A stretch of DNA of 64,000 nt from Dillenia suffruticosa (GCA_033439265.1 JAVTVX010000026.1:9115001-9179000), one strand, 5' to 3'; counted from the first letter of the stretch, positions 10,310-23,160 are shown. Numbers and translations are program-made. Notes: a model not told the origin generated them from the letters alone.

Positions 10310-13300
10310 GTGAGCTTCTAGGCAAGAGGTAAGTGATTTTTTTCCAAACAACACCCCAATTTTTTTTTCTTGGATCATCATCTCTCATGCCAAGGTCTAA
10401 CATATCCAAAAATTAGATCAAACGGAGAAGGATTGTTTGGTGAAGTTTGATGGGGCTGAGAGCTTCAAGGGAGAAGGAGATCTGCACTTCTAAGGTTCAA
10501 AACAACCTGCACATCATAAGGAAAACACCCACCACCCTCTAGTATAACATATCCCAAATTTAGGCAAAAAGGAGAAAGTTTGCTCGGAAAACTAGGGTAG
10601 ACAAATTTGAAGTCATGACAGAATCTCTGGGTTTTCAGAAGTCTAAACAGGTTGTAATGTTTAGGCTATAGCATTTTTTGTGCATATGCAAGTTGAGTGA
10701 AATTTTTACACATGAAACTAGACATTCAGAGCTTTAAAATGAGAAAAGAATTGTTGCATTCTGAGTAGCGATAGATTTTATATGTTTTTTCAAAGTTAAG
10801 TGTTCTGTACTAATTCCCTGTTCAGTCCTGTATTTTTGCCCTGATTCCGGCAGCAACATTAACCTAAGTTTTCAAGCCACTTCCTGATAGATTCAGATCT
10901 TGTGCTAGTTGAAATAATTGTAGATCCATGTCTTAGCTTTCCAACGAGGAAGGATCACCTCAATCCGACCCCTGTGTCAAACGTTACAGCCATTCTTCTG
11001 AAACTCGTCAGAGGGTCCTTCATTTTCCAACACTAAAAATAGTAGCATTGTACGACCCTCTTACAGTCCTTGTTTGCAAAAACACAAAGAAGAAAAGTTG
11101 TAGATCTCCTTTGTATCCACCTACTGTGAAAATTGTAGCCAATTCAGCTAAAGGAATCAAGAGTTATACAAAATCTCTCAAAACTGTACAGAAACGATTC
11201 TGTTTCTCGGCCAAAACTAAATAGAGATTTTGGTGGTCAATTTCAGACCCCTTCTAGGCATAATTGGAAGAAACCCAAAACATGAAAAATGTAAGGTTAT
11301 GAGTCTTCTAGGTACTATAACCAGGTAATTAGGAGTTATGTGTTAAACGTTGTGATGGTTGCGCTAAAAATTGGTCAAAACAGACTTCTAAAATGTAATG
11401 TGGATAAAATCTTACTGTTTCAGGGATTTGCACTAGGAATCTGAGAAAGTACCCAACTAAGAAGTTGTGGCCTTGTGTCTTGGCTACAACATAGTCAAAC
11501 ATAAGAGTTTTTGCATGAATAGATTGTGAGATATGGGAAATTTACTAAAACAGGACAGAATGGAGAGTGAGATTTAGATTGGTTTAAAAATATGGACTTT
11601 AAAAAATCTTCCACTGAGATTTTAGAGATAAGTTCAACACGAAAAGTATGAGTTTTTATGTGAGTCAACCATGGAATTTGAAATTTTCCAATTCCGACCC
11701 CGGTTGAGGAGCTTATGGTCAATTCCCTAAAATGACACAATAATAGAACTTGAAAACCCTAGATTTGTCTATAACTAGGGTTGCATCACATTTACGTTAT
11801 TATATACACATCATATGATCTCTTAAGTGACACATATTCTACATTGTGTTTATAAAACTTTGTTGGTGATATTGAGGGGAGCATTTTATTGTGTGTGCCT
11901 CGAGATTCATGCTAGGAGTAGCGTACCCTCCCGCATACCGTGAGTGAGATTTATTATATTATGTGTTCAATACATAACAACATGTTTTAAAACACTTTTC
12001 AATTCAAGCATGAATTATGATCGTGTGCTATGATTTTTGGAATGGATTTGTGAAATGTTTTGTGAATTATTGGAGTGTCCACAACATGATTTTTATTATG
12101 ACATATGCATCCAAATGATTTGCGAAATGAAAAATGTGCCACTATATCGATATGCATATGATTTTATGAAATCAATTATGAGAAGTGTTTGATATGATTT
12201 GATAAATATTGGCATGGTACGTACATTATGATGATATTATGTTATCAGCCGAGACTCTTCATGCATGCCATGATGATATGATTTATGAGATACGTCCAGG
12301 AGTTGGGTATGCTGTAGCTACGAAGGGCATTTGCAGAGGCACCTATTATACTCGGATACGATTCTGCAGGAGGTATCCCCAAACATCGTATATGATATTG
12401 GGACTCGACACGGTACTAGTTGGGTTGAACCCGAAAGGTGAAGGACTAGGTAACGCCCTGGTTTAGCACCTGATGAGGTCCGTCACCAACATCGGGGTAG
12501 AGAGCATTCTCTAACTTTGCATATAAAACCTTCGATGCGCTTGCCATTGGTCGTAGTCGACCTTTGCCAGGAACTGATTTTGGCATGCTCTATATTTGTG
12601 TGATTCGATTAATATGGATGCATATGTATTTGCAATGTATTAAAAAAATGATTTATGATGAATTGTTCATTTTGTACTGTTTTCATACATTATGCGGACT
12701 TGTGGATTTATTGAATTATTTTGACACTCCATTTTTCACCAACGCATTGAACACACTTATATATACCCTCTCACTTACTGAGTATTCCCCATAATACTCA
12801 CCCCTCACTTTCTGTTCTATAGAGATAGCTATAGTAGGACGCGTTGAGATATAGTAGCGCATGAGGTTTTATTGGAGACATCGGACCTGGGTATGGTATT
12901 AACCATTCTTCCGCAGGATTGTTTTTAAAGATATGAGATGATATATATATATATATTTGTATATTTGGGATTGTAGATAGACCATTGTACATGTATATAA
13001 AAGAGATGACTGTATGTAAAGAATTGTACATATTATTGTAACTCTCATTTCATTGTACTACATTGAAGCATGATTGTACTATTGTGTTCAATCACCTTGG
13101 GAAACGTGTCATGTCTAGGATTGTCTATTAGGTTCGCTTGGTGCAACCTCTAAATCACAAGAGGGGTGACTGGCGACTGTTCATGCCTTTGATGGGGGCA
13201 TGGCAGTAAAAGTCTATGGATAGGACTGGATTAGCCTTATGTTATTTTGGATGTTGACAGGGATGTGGATTGGTTGGTTGTGTTGATGATTTGCCAGGTT

Positions 13301-13470
13301 GGCCTTTATACATTGATATGTTATTGATTGACGGGATTTTGATATAGCATGGATCTCCGATTTATGGGGAGATTCTGTCTGTTTGTTTGTTGATAGTTGG
13401 GAATTTAATGTCAGCATCCGGGATAGCATGGCGGCTGCTCACGCCTTGGATCGAGGATCGGGGCGTTACA
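10310..13470 (+). repeat. Truncated gypsy LTR interrupted by copy 1
   Basis: 3.2 kb of a related, older LTR. It resumes mid-LTR right at the end of copy 1; GTGAGCTTCTAGGC matches the region near 7334 in copy 1's LTR. It ends GGGGCGTTACA at 13470, the same end type as the other LTRs. It is followed directly by copia A gag sequence rather than a primer binding site, so it is a 3' LTR or solo LTR inserted in copia A. The 5' portion must lie left of the window. No gene is seen in it; the short open frames are incidental. Confidence 0.8.
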
Positions 13471-15130
13471 GAAAATGTGTCATAATTGCATAAAAATTAT
13501 ACACAATGCACATCATTGTAAGTTTATGAAGCATACTAAAAGACTAGCAACTTATCTCAAATATGCTAACAATTTTAAGAATGGTCATAGCATAAATGAA
13601 AATTGGTTTAGGAATAACTCAATGGCTACAATAAAACCACAATGGATTCCAAAGGTTTTACTCAATACTAACAATGCCGAACCAAAGAAGATTTAGATAT
13701 CAAAGACAAAGACTTGTGAGTTGCTTTGCATACCTACTTCAAAGCCAAAGATTCTAGGAACACTTGGTTCCTAGATAGTGGATGCTCCAAGCATATGATA
13801 GAAGACTCCACTAAATTCAGCTGTCTACAAGAGAAAAAAAGGAGACAAGGTTGCCTTTGAATATAACTCCAAAGACAGAATCATCAGCATAGAAAGTATA
13901 GGTAAGTTCTCAACTGAAATTGAACATATTTTACATGTTAAAGGTTTAAAATATAATTTACTCAGCATCAACAAACTATGCGACAAAGGATATATTGTTG
14001 TATTTGATCATGATTACTATGAAATAATAGATAAACTAAGAAATAAAATTTACTAGAATTGGGGAAAAAATCATCTATGTAATTAATTTAGATAACGTAA
14101 AAAAAGATGCTCAAGCATGCTTAACGATAGTTAGTCATGAAAATGTATGGCTATGGCTTAAGACAGTAGGATATGAAAACGTGGATTTAATTTCAAAAGT
14201 AGTTAGGAAAGATATAGTTAAAGGTCTACCAAAATTAAAATTTGATAAAGATTATGTGATGCTTGAATGAAAGCGAAGCATGTTAAAACATCCTTTAAAC
14301 CTAAAAATATAGTCTCAACCAATAGGTCTCTAGAACTACTATATATAGATTTATTTGGATCAACTAAAATCCAAAGTCTAAGAGGAAAGTATTATGATTT
14401 TGTGATAATAGATGACTACTATAAATATAACTGGGTGCTATTGTTAGTTAAAAAAGAAGAGGTCAGTAATGTTTTTATCAAATTATACAAGAAAGTCCAA
14501 AATGAGAAAATCTACAGAATCTCTACGATGAGAAGTGATCTTAGAAGGGAATTTGAAAATAAATTGATGAAGGAATTTTATGAGGAGAATGGAATTGACC
14601 ATAACTTCTCAACCCCTAGAACTGCACTACAAAATTGGTATTGAGAAAATAAAGAATATAAAGTTAAAGAAAATAACTAGAACAATATTGTATGAAAATA
14701 ACATAGCCAAATATTTTTTTTGCAGAACTTATAAATACAGTTTGCTATATTTTAGATAGAGTGTTAATAGGCCAATATTAAAGAAAACACCTTATGAACT
14801 TTATAAAGAGAGAAAGCCTAATATAGGATACTTCGATGTATTTGGATGTAAATGCTTTGTTTCAAATAATGGAAAAAATTCCTAGAAAAATTTGATACTA
14901 AGAGTAATGTGGATAACTTTTTAGGATATTCAACCAATAACAAGACCATGGAGTTCACAATAAGAGAACTATGATGGTTGAAGAATGCTTTGTGCAATTT
15001 GATGAGTGATCTCTTAAACAAGGAAAGTTTTGATGATGAGATAATAGATGAACCCATAAGAGAAGTTGTAACAGAAAATGAAATCACCAAAGATAAAATA
15101 GAAGAAGAAATCAAGAAAAATGAATAGAAT
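13471..15130 (+). pseudogene. copia A gag zinc knuckle, protease and integrase, broken
   Basis: In order: a CX2CX4HX4C knuckle (CHNCIKIIHNAHHC) at the left edge; protease with WFLDSGCSKHM near 13770, the aspartic active-site region; a GAG-pre-integrase stretch (KGLPKLKFDK near 14220); and the integrase core (14267-14640), whose start LYIDLFG and end HNFSTPRTA are readable. A linker follows to about 15130. Frameshifts and stops separate these pieces. The closest relative in the window is the minus-strand fragment at 21106-22800. Confidence 0.85.
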
Positions 15131-15279
15131 CTTGAAGAGCAAGAAATGAAATTTTCAATGATAAGAAAAAAATGTAAATATAGAAAATATTATTGGAAAT
15201 CTAGATTCAGGAGTTGGGACAAAATCTACTCTTCAAAATCAATATGATTGTATTGCATTTATCTCTCAAATAGAGTCTA

Positions 15280-16760
15280 AGAATATAGATGAGGTCCTAA
15301 TTGATGAAAAATGGATACTAGTCATGTAAGAAGGGCTAAATCAATTTGAGAGAAATAAAGTACGGGATTTAGTTCCTAGGCCTAAGAAGTATTCAGTTAT
15401 AGGAACAAACAAGGCATATAGGAATAAGCTAGGTGAGTATGGAACCATTACTAGGAACAAGGCAAGATTAATAGTTCAAGAATACAGTCTAGAGAAACTA
15501 ATAGGTTTTAATGAGACATATGCTCCTATTGTAAGGTTAGAAGCAATAAGGATTGTTTTCTTCTATTTCATTAACTTTAAATTATACCAAATGGATATAA
15601 AGAGCATATTCTTCAATGGTATAATCAATAAAACAGTTTATGTAGAACAAACTTCTGGCTTTGAACATTCAAAACATCCGGACATGTGTTTAAACTATCC
15701 AAAACTTTATATGGTCTGAAACAAACTCCAAGAGTTTAGTATGAAGGCTTAACAACTTCATAATAGATAAAGTGTTTGAAAGAGATAAGGTTGACATAAC
15801 CTTATTTATTAAGAGAAAAGATAAAAAAATATATATATTAATGTTCAAATCTATGTACGACATAGTATTTAGGGCAACAAATAAAAATTTTTGTCAAGAA
15901 TTTGTTAAAATCATGCATGCTGAGTTTTAGATGAGCAAGATAGGGGAGTTGAATTATTTTCTAGGATTACAGATCAAGCAAATTCAAAAAGGAATTTTTA
16001 TTAGTCAATTCAAATGCACCAAAGAGGTTATTAAAAAATTTGGATGTTAAAAGAAATGCAACTTCAATAAGCACATCAATAAAGTTGGACAAAGATGAGG
16101 AAGGAAAATCAATATGCTCAAAGCCATATACGAGTATGATAGGCTCATTGTTGTACTTAACTGGTTCGAGGCCAGATATTCTGTATAGTAATGTTTATGT
16201 GCCAAGTTTTAGTCAAATCCCAAGGAATCACATTTAACAATAGTGAAAAGAATCTTTAGGTATGTTAAAAACACATGTAACTTAGGATTATAGTACGATA
16301 GGAATTCGTATTGTCAGTTGCATAGTTATTCAGATACTGATTTTGCCAGGCATAAATAGATAGGAGAAACATGTGGCACATATCAATTCTTTGGGAGTAT
16401 GTCAGTATCCTAATCATCTAAGAAATAGAACAGTATTATTACTTTCACCTTTTTTAATTGATAATTTATCCATAGGATTTGAGCACAGCACAGTGTTGCA
16501 ATTGGTCAGTGTCGTGCTCAAATCCTATGGATAAAGTATCAGTTAAAAGATTATGAATAATTAAATTTAGATTGCATTCTCATAAAGTGTGATAATACTA
16601 ATACAATCAATCTAACAAAGAACCTAGTTTATCACTCTAGGACTAAACATATAGAAGTGAGACATTACTTCACTAGAAATCATGTACTGAAAAATGATAT
16701 CATTCTTGAATATATTAAAACAAAAAAACAAAGGTTTTATAGTTTAAGGAGAAAATTAGG
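15280..16760 (+). pseudogene. copia A reverse transcriptase / RNase H, broken
   Basis: The RT opens at about 15330 with the copia pattern (DLVPRPKKYSVIGTN, then FNETYAPIVRLEAIR and YQMDIKSIFFNG). RT continues to GSLLYLTGSRPDILY near 16150 and decayed RNase H to about 16560. The catalytic YVDD region near 15850 is no longer readable because of stops and shifts. The RNase H part contains an inverted duplication (16465-16535) that puts a copy of the CCAQILWI codons on the opposite strand. Not functional. Confidence 0.8.
16465..16535. repeat. 22-bp perfect inverted repeat in copia A RNase H
   Basis: 16465-16486 is the exact reverse complement of 16514-16535, with a 27-nt loop and imperfect extension on both sides. 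The right arm is the normal RNase H coding text; the left arm encodes the same residues on the minus strand. Confidence 0.9.
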
Positions 16761-16799
16761 AATGATGAACTATAAAGAATAATCCATAATTAATTAATA

Positions 16800-17560
16800 T
16801 GATTGTGTTTGTGATTTTTTTTGCTTGATGATTGGTTGTATGTGCATAAATTTGAAAATCTGAAAGTGACAAGTCGACTTGTTGAAGATATGAGTCGACT
16901 TGTGTTCAACAAGATAATATTAATTGTGAATTTTGAGATAAGCAAGTCGATCTATTTAGTACATAAGTTGACTTGTTGTCATAAGTCATGGTTCTGGATT
17001 GGATCTTATTAAGGACATGGTGAATCGACTTGTGAGAGTCATAAGTTGGCCTATGATAGCTCAAATGGCACAAAAACATAGAACACTCATGCTATAAGTC
17101 AACTCATTATGTATATAAGTTGACTTGATCTTATATTTTAGGTTTAGAATGCTTTTCAGAACTCTAAGTCAACTCATTCTCCCTTATAAGTCAACTTAAT
17201 AGTTCTTTAGATTCAAAATGCTAAGTCAAACCTAGCGAGTCTACTTGTTCAAACCACAAGCCAACTTGCAACAATTTAAAACTGCATGACATGTAGTTGA
17301 GAACATAACAAGTTGACTTTCTCATCCTTCAAGTTAACTTATAGTAGCCTAAAAACTAAACATCGGGTAATTAAGTGCATAATGAGTCGACTTGCTAGAG
17401 GCTTCAAGTTGACTTGTGACAGCCTAAAGTACAATATTATCAATACTATAACCCTAATTGACTCAAAACACCACCAAAACCTTCATCTCCCGAAGGTGAA
17501 TCTTCCCTCTCTCAAAGCCAAAACCTATCTTCGCAGAAAATCTTATCTTCAATCACAAAG
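16800..17560 (+). other. copia A pol-env spacer with GTCGACTTG motifs
   Basis: Noncoding stretch of about 760 nt between pol and the env-like frame. It holds repeated AAGTCGACTTG-type motifs (for example 16871, 16892, 17386) and ends in a CT/AC-rich, leader-like stretch before ATG 17561. The open frames in it are not convincing. Confidence 0.6.
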
Positions 17561-18700
17561 ATGCCACAAACCAAAAATCTTTCCAAGTTTAATCTTGAGG
17601 ATTTTCAATCCCTAGCATAAAGTAAGTCCTTCGAGTAAAACTTTTGCTATCAGGCTATTAACCATTCTAGACTCATAGATTAGGATTTCCTAAATAACAT
17701 AGACTTTCCTTATTGTGATTATATTAGGGAAACATGCCTCAATAGTCTTATCCATCCCAAAACTACTTGCTACGATGATAGAAAACCAAAGAGAGATATG
17801 GAAATGCATCCGAGATCGAGATCCAAATAGAAATCATAGTCAGAAATGCATTTTCAAGAGCTATATAGGAGGCATAGAGATTGTGGTTACCCACAAAATA
17901 TTATGTAGGTTTAATAGCCAAAATGAATGCCATATGATCAGTGTAAGGAGTATATGAACACCGATCTCCTAGAAAATGCTATGGTTATCTTCAAAAATCC
18001 TAATCTAGATGTAGTTAACGCAAATGTCACATCCCTAGACTTGTATGAGAGACTTGTACACCTCATTGTAACCCATGTTTTGAGATCGAGAGCTCAAAGC
18101 CATGCCACTATTACTAGGGAAGATTTATGTCTTATATCTTTTCTTATGCAAGGCAAAAACCCTGACTTATACTTTCTTGTCCCTTTTCACATGTTGGCCA
18201 TTTCAAAATCTGAAGATGGAAATCTCACATGCCCTTCATTGATTAGTGATCCCATAGGCATGTCTGAGATAGATTCGAGTGGGGAGATAGGATTAGATTT
18301 AAATCCAATCATCGTATAGGAGCTTCCTCTCTTATCAAGGCAAAATGGGTTGAAAAGGATGGTGTATGGAGAAGGAAAGGTGAAAATGGAGGAAAAAGAA
18401 TGAGATTGGTGGCCTAGTACAAGAGCCAATAGTCTATACACCCTAAGTCCACACCGCAACCTGAGCCTACCTTTGAGCCTACACACTCTTAGGAGTTTAC
18501 CCAGCTTTAGTATACATATTTTGACAAATCCTAGCCCTTAGCATTGGCTATCTATCATGGAGAAGCTGATAGAGAGCACAACACATCTTCATAGCCTATT
18601 ACCATGGAAATGCTCTAAGACTACATGTGTCAGATGGATGATCGGGTGCAAGGCCTACTCTCTAGAATACAGGAGCACTCTCTTGAACATTGAGCTACAT
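17561..18700 (+). pseudogene. env-like / third reading frame of copia A, broken
   Basis: It starts at ATG 17561 (MPQTKNLSKFNLEDFQSLA), then stops and shifts. The best-preserved part is 17927-18319, with ERLVHLIVTHVLRSRAQSH, DLCLISFLMQGKNPDL and FLVPFHMLAISKS. This resembles the plant copia env-like or 'putative plant transposon protein' ORF found downstream of pol in SIRE-type elements. Its position between pol and the 3' LTR fits. No signal peptide or membrane segment can be shown. Its biochemical role is not established for the family. Confidence 0.6.
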
Positions 18701-18914
18701 ATCCTGTGATCCTACATTTCTACATGTATTTGTTAGTTTTGGACATGTATTTGACATTTGTATTGTTTCTTTGTTTAGTTCTTGTAATGCACTTGCTTTT
18801 ATATATATTGAACATGTGTACTTATGAGATTGCTTATGATTGCTTTTGAGTTTGTATATGATTACTTATGATTGCTTGTGATTGGTACATGCTTGCTTAT
18901 ACTTACCCTCTTTG

Positions 18915-19105
18915 TAGATGATAAAAAGGGGGAGCAGATTATTGAAAGGGGGAGAGAAAGAATTTAGAATAAGTATTGCATAAATTAATGGGGAGAATAC
19001 ATAGATTAAGGAGGAGTTATGCTAGAAAACATCTAAGTATAGTCTCAGGGAAGAAGGTTTAGAAATCTTTTAATCAATGGTTTTCATTATCAAAATAAGA
19101 GAGAT
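18915..19105 (+). promoter_or_regulatory. Purine-rich tracts before the copia A 3' LTR
   Basis: AAAAAGGGGGAGCAG and GAAAGGGGGAGAG (18924-18957), followed by noncoding DNA up to the LTR start. Such AAGGGGGAG tracts typically end the internal region of plant copia elements. The exact plus-strand primer next to the LTR is unclear. Confidence 0.5.
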
Positions 19106-21105
19106 TGTTGCTAAATATATTTTGATGATGATCAAAACTAGGTTAGATTATAAGCAAAAATATGATAGATTGATGAAAGATTAATTTGAAAGATTTTAAA
19201 ACAGATCTAAGAATGTTTAAGATTAGTTAACTTAATTGCAGACTTGAAAAAATTAACTCACCCATACAGCAAGTCGACCTGCTAAGTGTAAATTAGCATT
19301 CTAAGCAAAACAAAAGGTTGAACAAGTTGACTCACATAAGGACTAAGTCGACTTGCTAAGTATAAAATATCCTCTAAGCAAAAACAGAAAGTTAGTTAAG
19401 TCGACTCACTTAAGAATCAAGTCGACTTGGAGATCAAACTGTGAATAAAACTAAATATGAGTCTAATAACAAGTCGACCTATGTAAAACATAAGTCAACC
19501 TATCCAATAGATGCAAGATAAAAGTAACAAATTTGAAGGTCCAACAGTAGAAAATTTAAAAGTCTAATGGTAAAAAATTAAAATAAATAGACTTAAACGA
19601 AATCTCAAGTCGTCCTAATCATACAATATGTCCACCTACCACACCAACACTTAGAAAAATCTATGGAGCACAACTTACCAAGGACTCAAAGTTTTAAAGG
19701 AAGCTTTAGCTCAATTCATCTCATCATGAGTGCAAGTCAACCGGCATGATCTAGACCTAAAAATCTTTAGGAAAGCTTAAACTCAAGTCAACCTAGGCTC
19801 TAAAGTAGTTAACCTATATATGTGCATCACAGTGAAAGACTCAATGGCTATTGAGTACAAGTTGACCTGACCATTATACAAGTCGACCTACAAAAAACAT
19901 AGACCTTATTGAACACTTCTACTAGTCGACCATGAGCAATAACAAATTAACTTGCATGAACCACAAAGTAAAATATACTAATGTCATCCAGTGCTCAAGT
20001 CGACCTAACACATGCACAAGTTGACTTGCTAAAACATAGACTTCATAATGTACTTGTACTAGTCGACCTAAGGCTAAAATAAGTCGATTTGCATGAGTCT
20101 TAAAGTAAAAATTGCTTAAGTCAAGTAGAGACCAAGTCAACTAGATAAATCAACTAATCAAACTGCATACATACATCATAAGGAAAAGCTTAAGTATCAT
20201 CAAGTACAAGTTGACCTGAAGTATACAGAAGTCAACTTGCACGAGCAACAAGGTGAAAAATACTTAAGTAGATTGAAATCTTAGTCAATCCGAAGCATGT
20301 ACAAGCTGACTTACTTGAGCAGTAGAATGAAAACACTTAAACAAATTGGAATACAAGTCGAGTTGGCATTCATATGAAGTCAATCTATACTAGCCAAGAC
20401 ATTACAAATTACAAAGCTCAGTTTACCAGAAGCAAGAAGGAGTGGAGTCAATGTAAGTAATAGCTAGTTGATCAAAAAAACTATTTGAACATTTAATGAA
20501 GCCAAACCACCTTCAACCGTTATCTTTAGAGCATTTAATAAAGCTCAACGGCTCTTTTGTTCAAACTAGTTTAAATACAACACTATAATAGAAGTAGAAC
20601 ATCTTTTGAACATCATTGAGCATGATTAACTAAAAAGTTCTAAGCAATATATTCTTTCCATATTGTATTATTTTTCTCGACTTTAACAATTAATATGAAG
20701 TTAAAGTTTCATCTTTGTAACTTTGTTTCACTTTCATATCTTTGTGAAAGATTAAAAGAAAATGATTTTTCTAGTCTAGACCTTAAGTATTTGAGTGAGG
20801 CACATGAGGTTTGCTAACACTTGTCAAAAGCTACTGGGTAGTGTTTGAGAGAAATACTATAAGATACAACTAGCACTGGTATAAACTGATTAGTTGTACT
20901 ATTATGTAAAAAATAGTGGATTCAAAAATTTAGGTGTCATTTGGAAGTCGACATACACCGGGAAAGGTGGAACCGGTATAAATCTTGAGTCTTCATTTCT
21001 TTTCTCTCTCTCTATCATCAATCTTTTCTAAAAATTAGAAAAACCTAAAAGTACTGAGAACGACCTATACACCCCCTCTCAAGGTTATACACCACTGTTT
21101 TTTCA
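19106..21105 (+). repeat. 3' LTR of copia A (2.0 kb)
   Basis: Starts TGTTGC and ends TTTTTTCA. The start (TTTTGATGATGATCAAAAC) and the end (ACCTATACACCCCCTCTC) match the corresponding parts of the copia C LTR at 42462-44403. It carries ten exact GTCGAC sites, mostly in AAGTCGACYT contexts, plus many degenerate ones. Confidence 0.85.
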
Positions 21106-22800
21106 TTTAAGATCATCATTTATGTTTTCTTCTTTGTTAGCCGACCCTTGATTATTGTTTTCTTCATTATCTTCCTTCACAAATATCTCAGTATTTTGAA
21201 TTAAGTGTTCATCTAAGTTCTTATCATTAAAACCTATATGTTTCTTGTTGGAGGCATCTGATTCATCAAACCCCACATGAATTGATTATTCTACTACTAT
21301 AGCTCTTTTGTTATAAACTTTGTAAACTTTATTAGAGGTTAAATATCCTTAAAAAAAATAGTTTTATCACTCTTAATATCAGATTTTTCTAGGGAGTCTT
21401 TTCTGGTATTTAAAATAAAACACTTACACCAAAAGATATAAAAGTATCCTATGTTAGGCTTTCTACATTTATAGAGCACATAAGGTATTTTTTAATATTA
21501 GCCTAAATAAAACTCTATTCAATATATAACAAACTATATTCAGAACTTCAACCTATAAATATTTGGTCAAGTTATTTTCACATAACATTGTTCTATCCAT
21601 TTTTTCTAATATTTAATTTTTTCTTTCTTTATACCATTCTATTGTAGAGTTCTAGAGACTAAAAAATTATGGTCAACTCCTTTCTCATCACAGAATTCTT
21701 GCATCAATTTATTTCAAATTCTTTCATGTGGTTACTTCTTAACCTAGAGATTGTGCAGCCTTTCAAATTTTGGATTTTGTTACATAGTTTGATAAATGTA
21801 TTGTTAGCCTCTTCATTCTTAGATAAGAAAAGAGCCTATATACATAGAGTAGTCATTTATCTTAACAAATCCATAGTGTTTTTCTCCTAAAATCTTAGTC
21901 TGGCCAGACCAAACAAATCAATGTGAAGTAGTTCTAATGGTCTACAAGTTGATATTATATTTTTAGGTTTAAACAAGCTTTTAGCGTGTTTGCCTTTCAT
22001 GCAAATATCATATAGTTTATCTTTGTCAAATTTCATTTTCGGCAAGCCTTTCACTAGCTTTTTTCTCGTTAATTTGGAAATTAAATCCATACTTACATGT
22101 TCTAATCTTCTATGTCACAGTTAGACATTTTCAAAGGCCATTAAATATGCCTCACCGCTTCTCTTATGTCATTAAGGTTAATCACATAAATGTTGTCTTG
22201 GCTAGTTCCAGAGAATTTTAATTCATTGTTTTCTTTGTTGATTATCAGACAACCAATAGAGTAAAAAACTATTTCACAAGCAAAATATGCTCAATTTGAG
22301 TTGCAGAATTACCTATGCTTAATATGCTAATGAACTTTATCTCTAAAGACAACCTTGTCTACTTTCTTTTCTTGCAAGCTATAGAACTTTGTGGAATTTC
22401 CTGTCATATGTCTAAAGCATTCACTGTTGAGGAACCATGTGTTCCCAATAATTTTGGCATTCAAATATGTTTGCACAGAAATTCAATTAAGTTCTCACCT
22501 TTGGTTGGAATCCACTGTAGACTTGTTTTAGCAAGCAAATGGTTCCTAAAGAAGCATTGATTCATAGTATAACCATACTGAAAACAATAAATACATTTGT
22601 GATAAGTTACTGATCTTTTAGTCTTATTATTGGTGTGTTTTCTAAGTTTGCAATGTTGTACATTGTGTCCAAATTTCATGCAATGATGACACCTATTTTG
22701 TGGTTTTGCATTCTTTAAACTGGAACAGAGAAACTATATAATTTCTTTTGAGTTGTGGCAAGATTGTATCTTAGTCTAGTTTTATCAAAAGTTGTTCTTT
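21106..22800 (-). pseudogene. copia C zinc knuckle-protease-integrase fragment
   Basis: Minus-strand continuation of the copia whose 5' LTR is at 42462-44403. From right to left: a CX2CX4HX4C knuckle near 22685 (CHHCMKFGHNVQHC), a zinc-knuckle-to-protease linker (QWIPTKGENLIEF), decayed protease, GAG-pre-integrase (KGLPKMKFDKDKLYDICMKG, near 22030), integrase start LLHIDLFG, and the linker before RT. RT and the 3' LTR must lie left of the window, displaced by the insertion of copia A at 21105. Multiple stops; inactive. Confidence 0.8.
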
Positions 22801-22856
22801 ATACTCCAAGCGCGCAATCCACTACTCAAGCGTGCCCCAGAACGAGCCAGAGCGAC

Positions 22857-22868
22857 TTGGTTCAGAGC
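22857..22868 (+). promoter_or_regulatory. Primer binding site of gypsy copy 2, damaged
   Basis: TTGGTTCAGAGC, the tRNA-iMet site with AT lost relative to TTGGTATCAGAGC in copies 1 and 3. Confidence 0.7.
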
Positions 22869-22997
22869 GATGTAGGAAGAGAGTCTTGAAAACATTCCCG
22901 AGTGTGTTGGTCTTTAAAGTCTTCAATACATAAGAGTTTCATACAATCATGAAGTCACAGTACATGGTCATAGGTATATGAGTTCATCTATTTTAGG

Positions 22998-23022
22998 GGA
23001 TTAGATACCGTTGTATCTAACC
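22998..23022 (+). promoter_or_regulatory. Leader stem-loop of gypsy copy 2
   Basis: TTAGATAC / GTATCTAA stem (8 bp, loop CGTT), extended by two G-C pairs past a bulged A, and preceded by TTTTAGGGG. Compared with copy 1, a T-to-A change in one arm is matched by A-to-T in the other, so pairing is kept. Confidence 0.6.
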
Positions 23023-23160
23023 TAACATGCTATATTCTTCCCCTATTGAACTAAGAATTTCATTCTTTTGTGAGGGTAGCCATGCTATGATTAGTCCAAA
23101 ATTCTTGAACCGTGCCTATTTTTTTGTGATACTTAATAAGGATCCTTCTCTTGCAGAAGT

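Larger units (their letters stand above)
13471..21105 (+). mobile_element. Ty1/copia element A (SIRE-like), 5' part cut off
   Basis: Plus-strand copia remnant containing a gag zinc knuckle, protease, integrase, RT/RNase H, a spacer, an env-like reading frame, purine tracts and a complete 3' LTR (19106-21105). The left edge is the gypsy LTR inserted in the zinc-knuckle codons. The right flank TTTAA at 21106 continues into the minus-strand copia C pol, so A was inserted in C. Every reading frame carries stops and shifts. The SIRE-like label rests on the long LTR and the extra reading frame after pol, and is inference from family knowledge. Confidence 0.85.
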
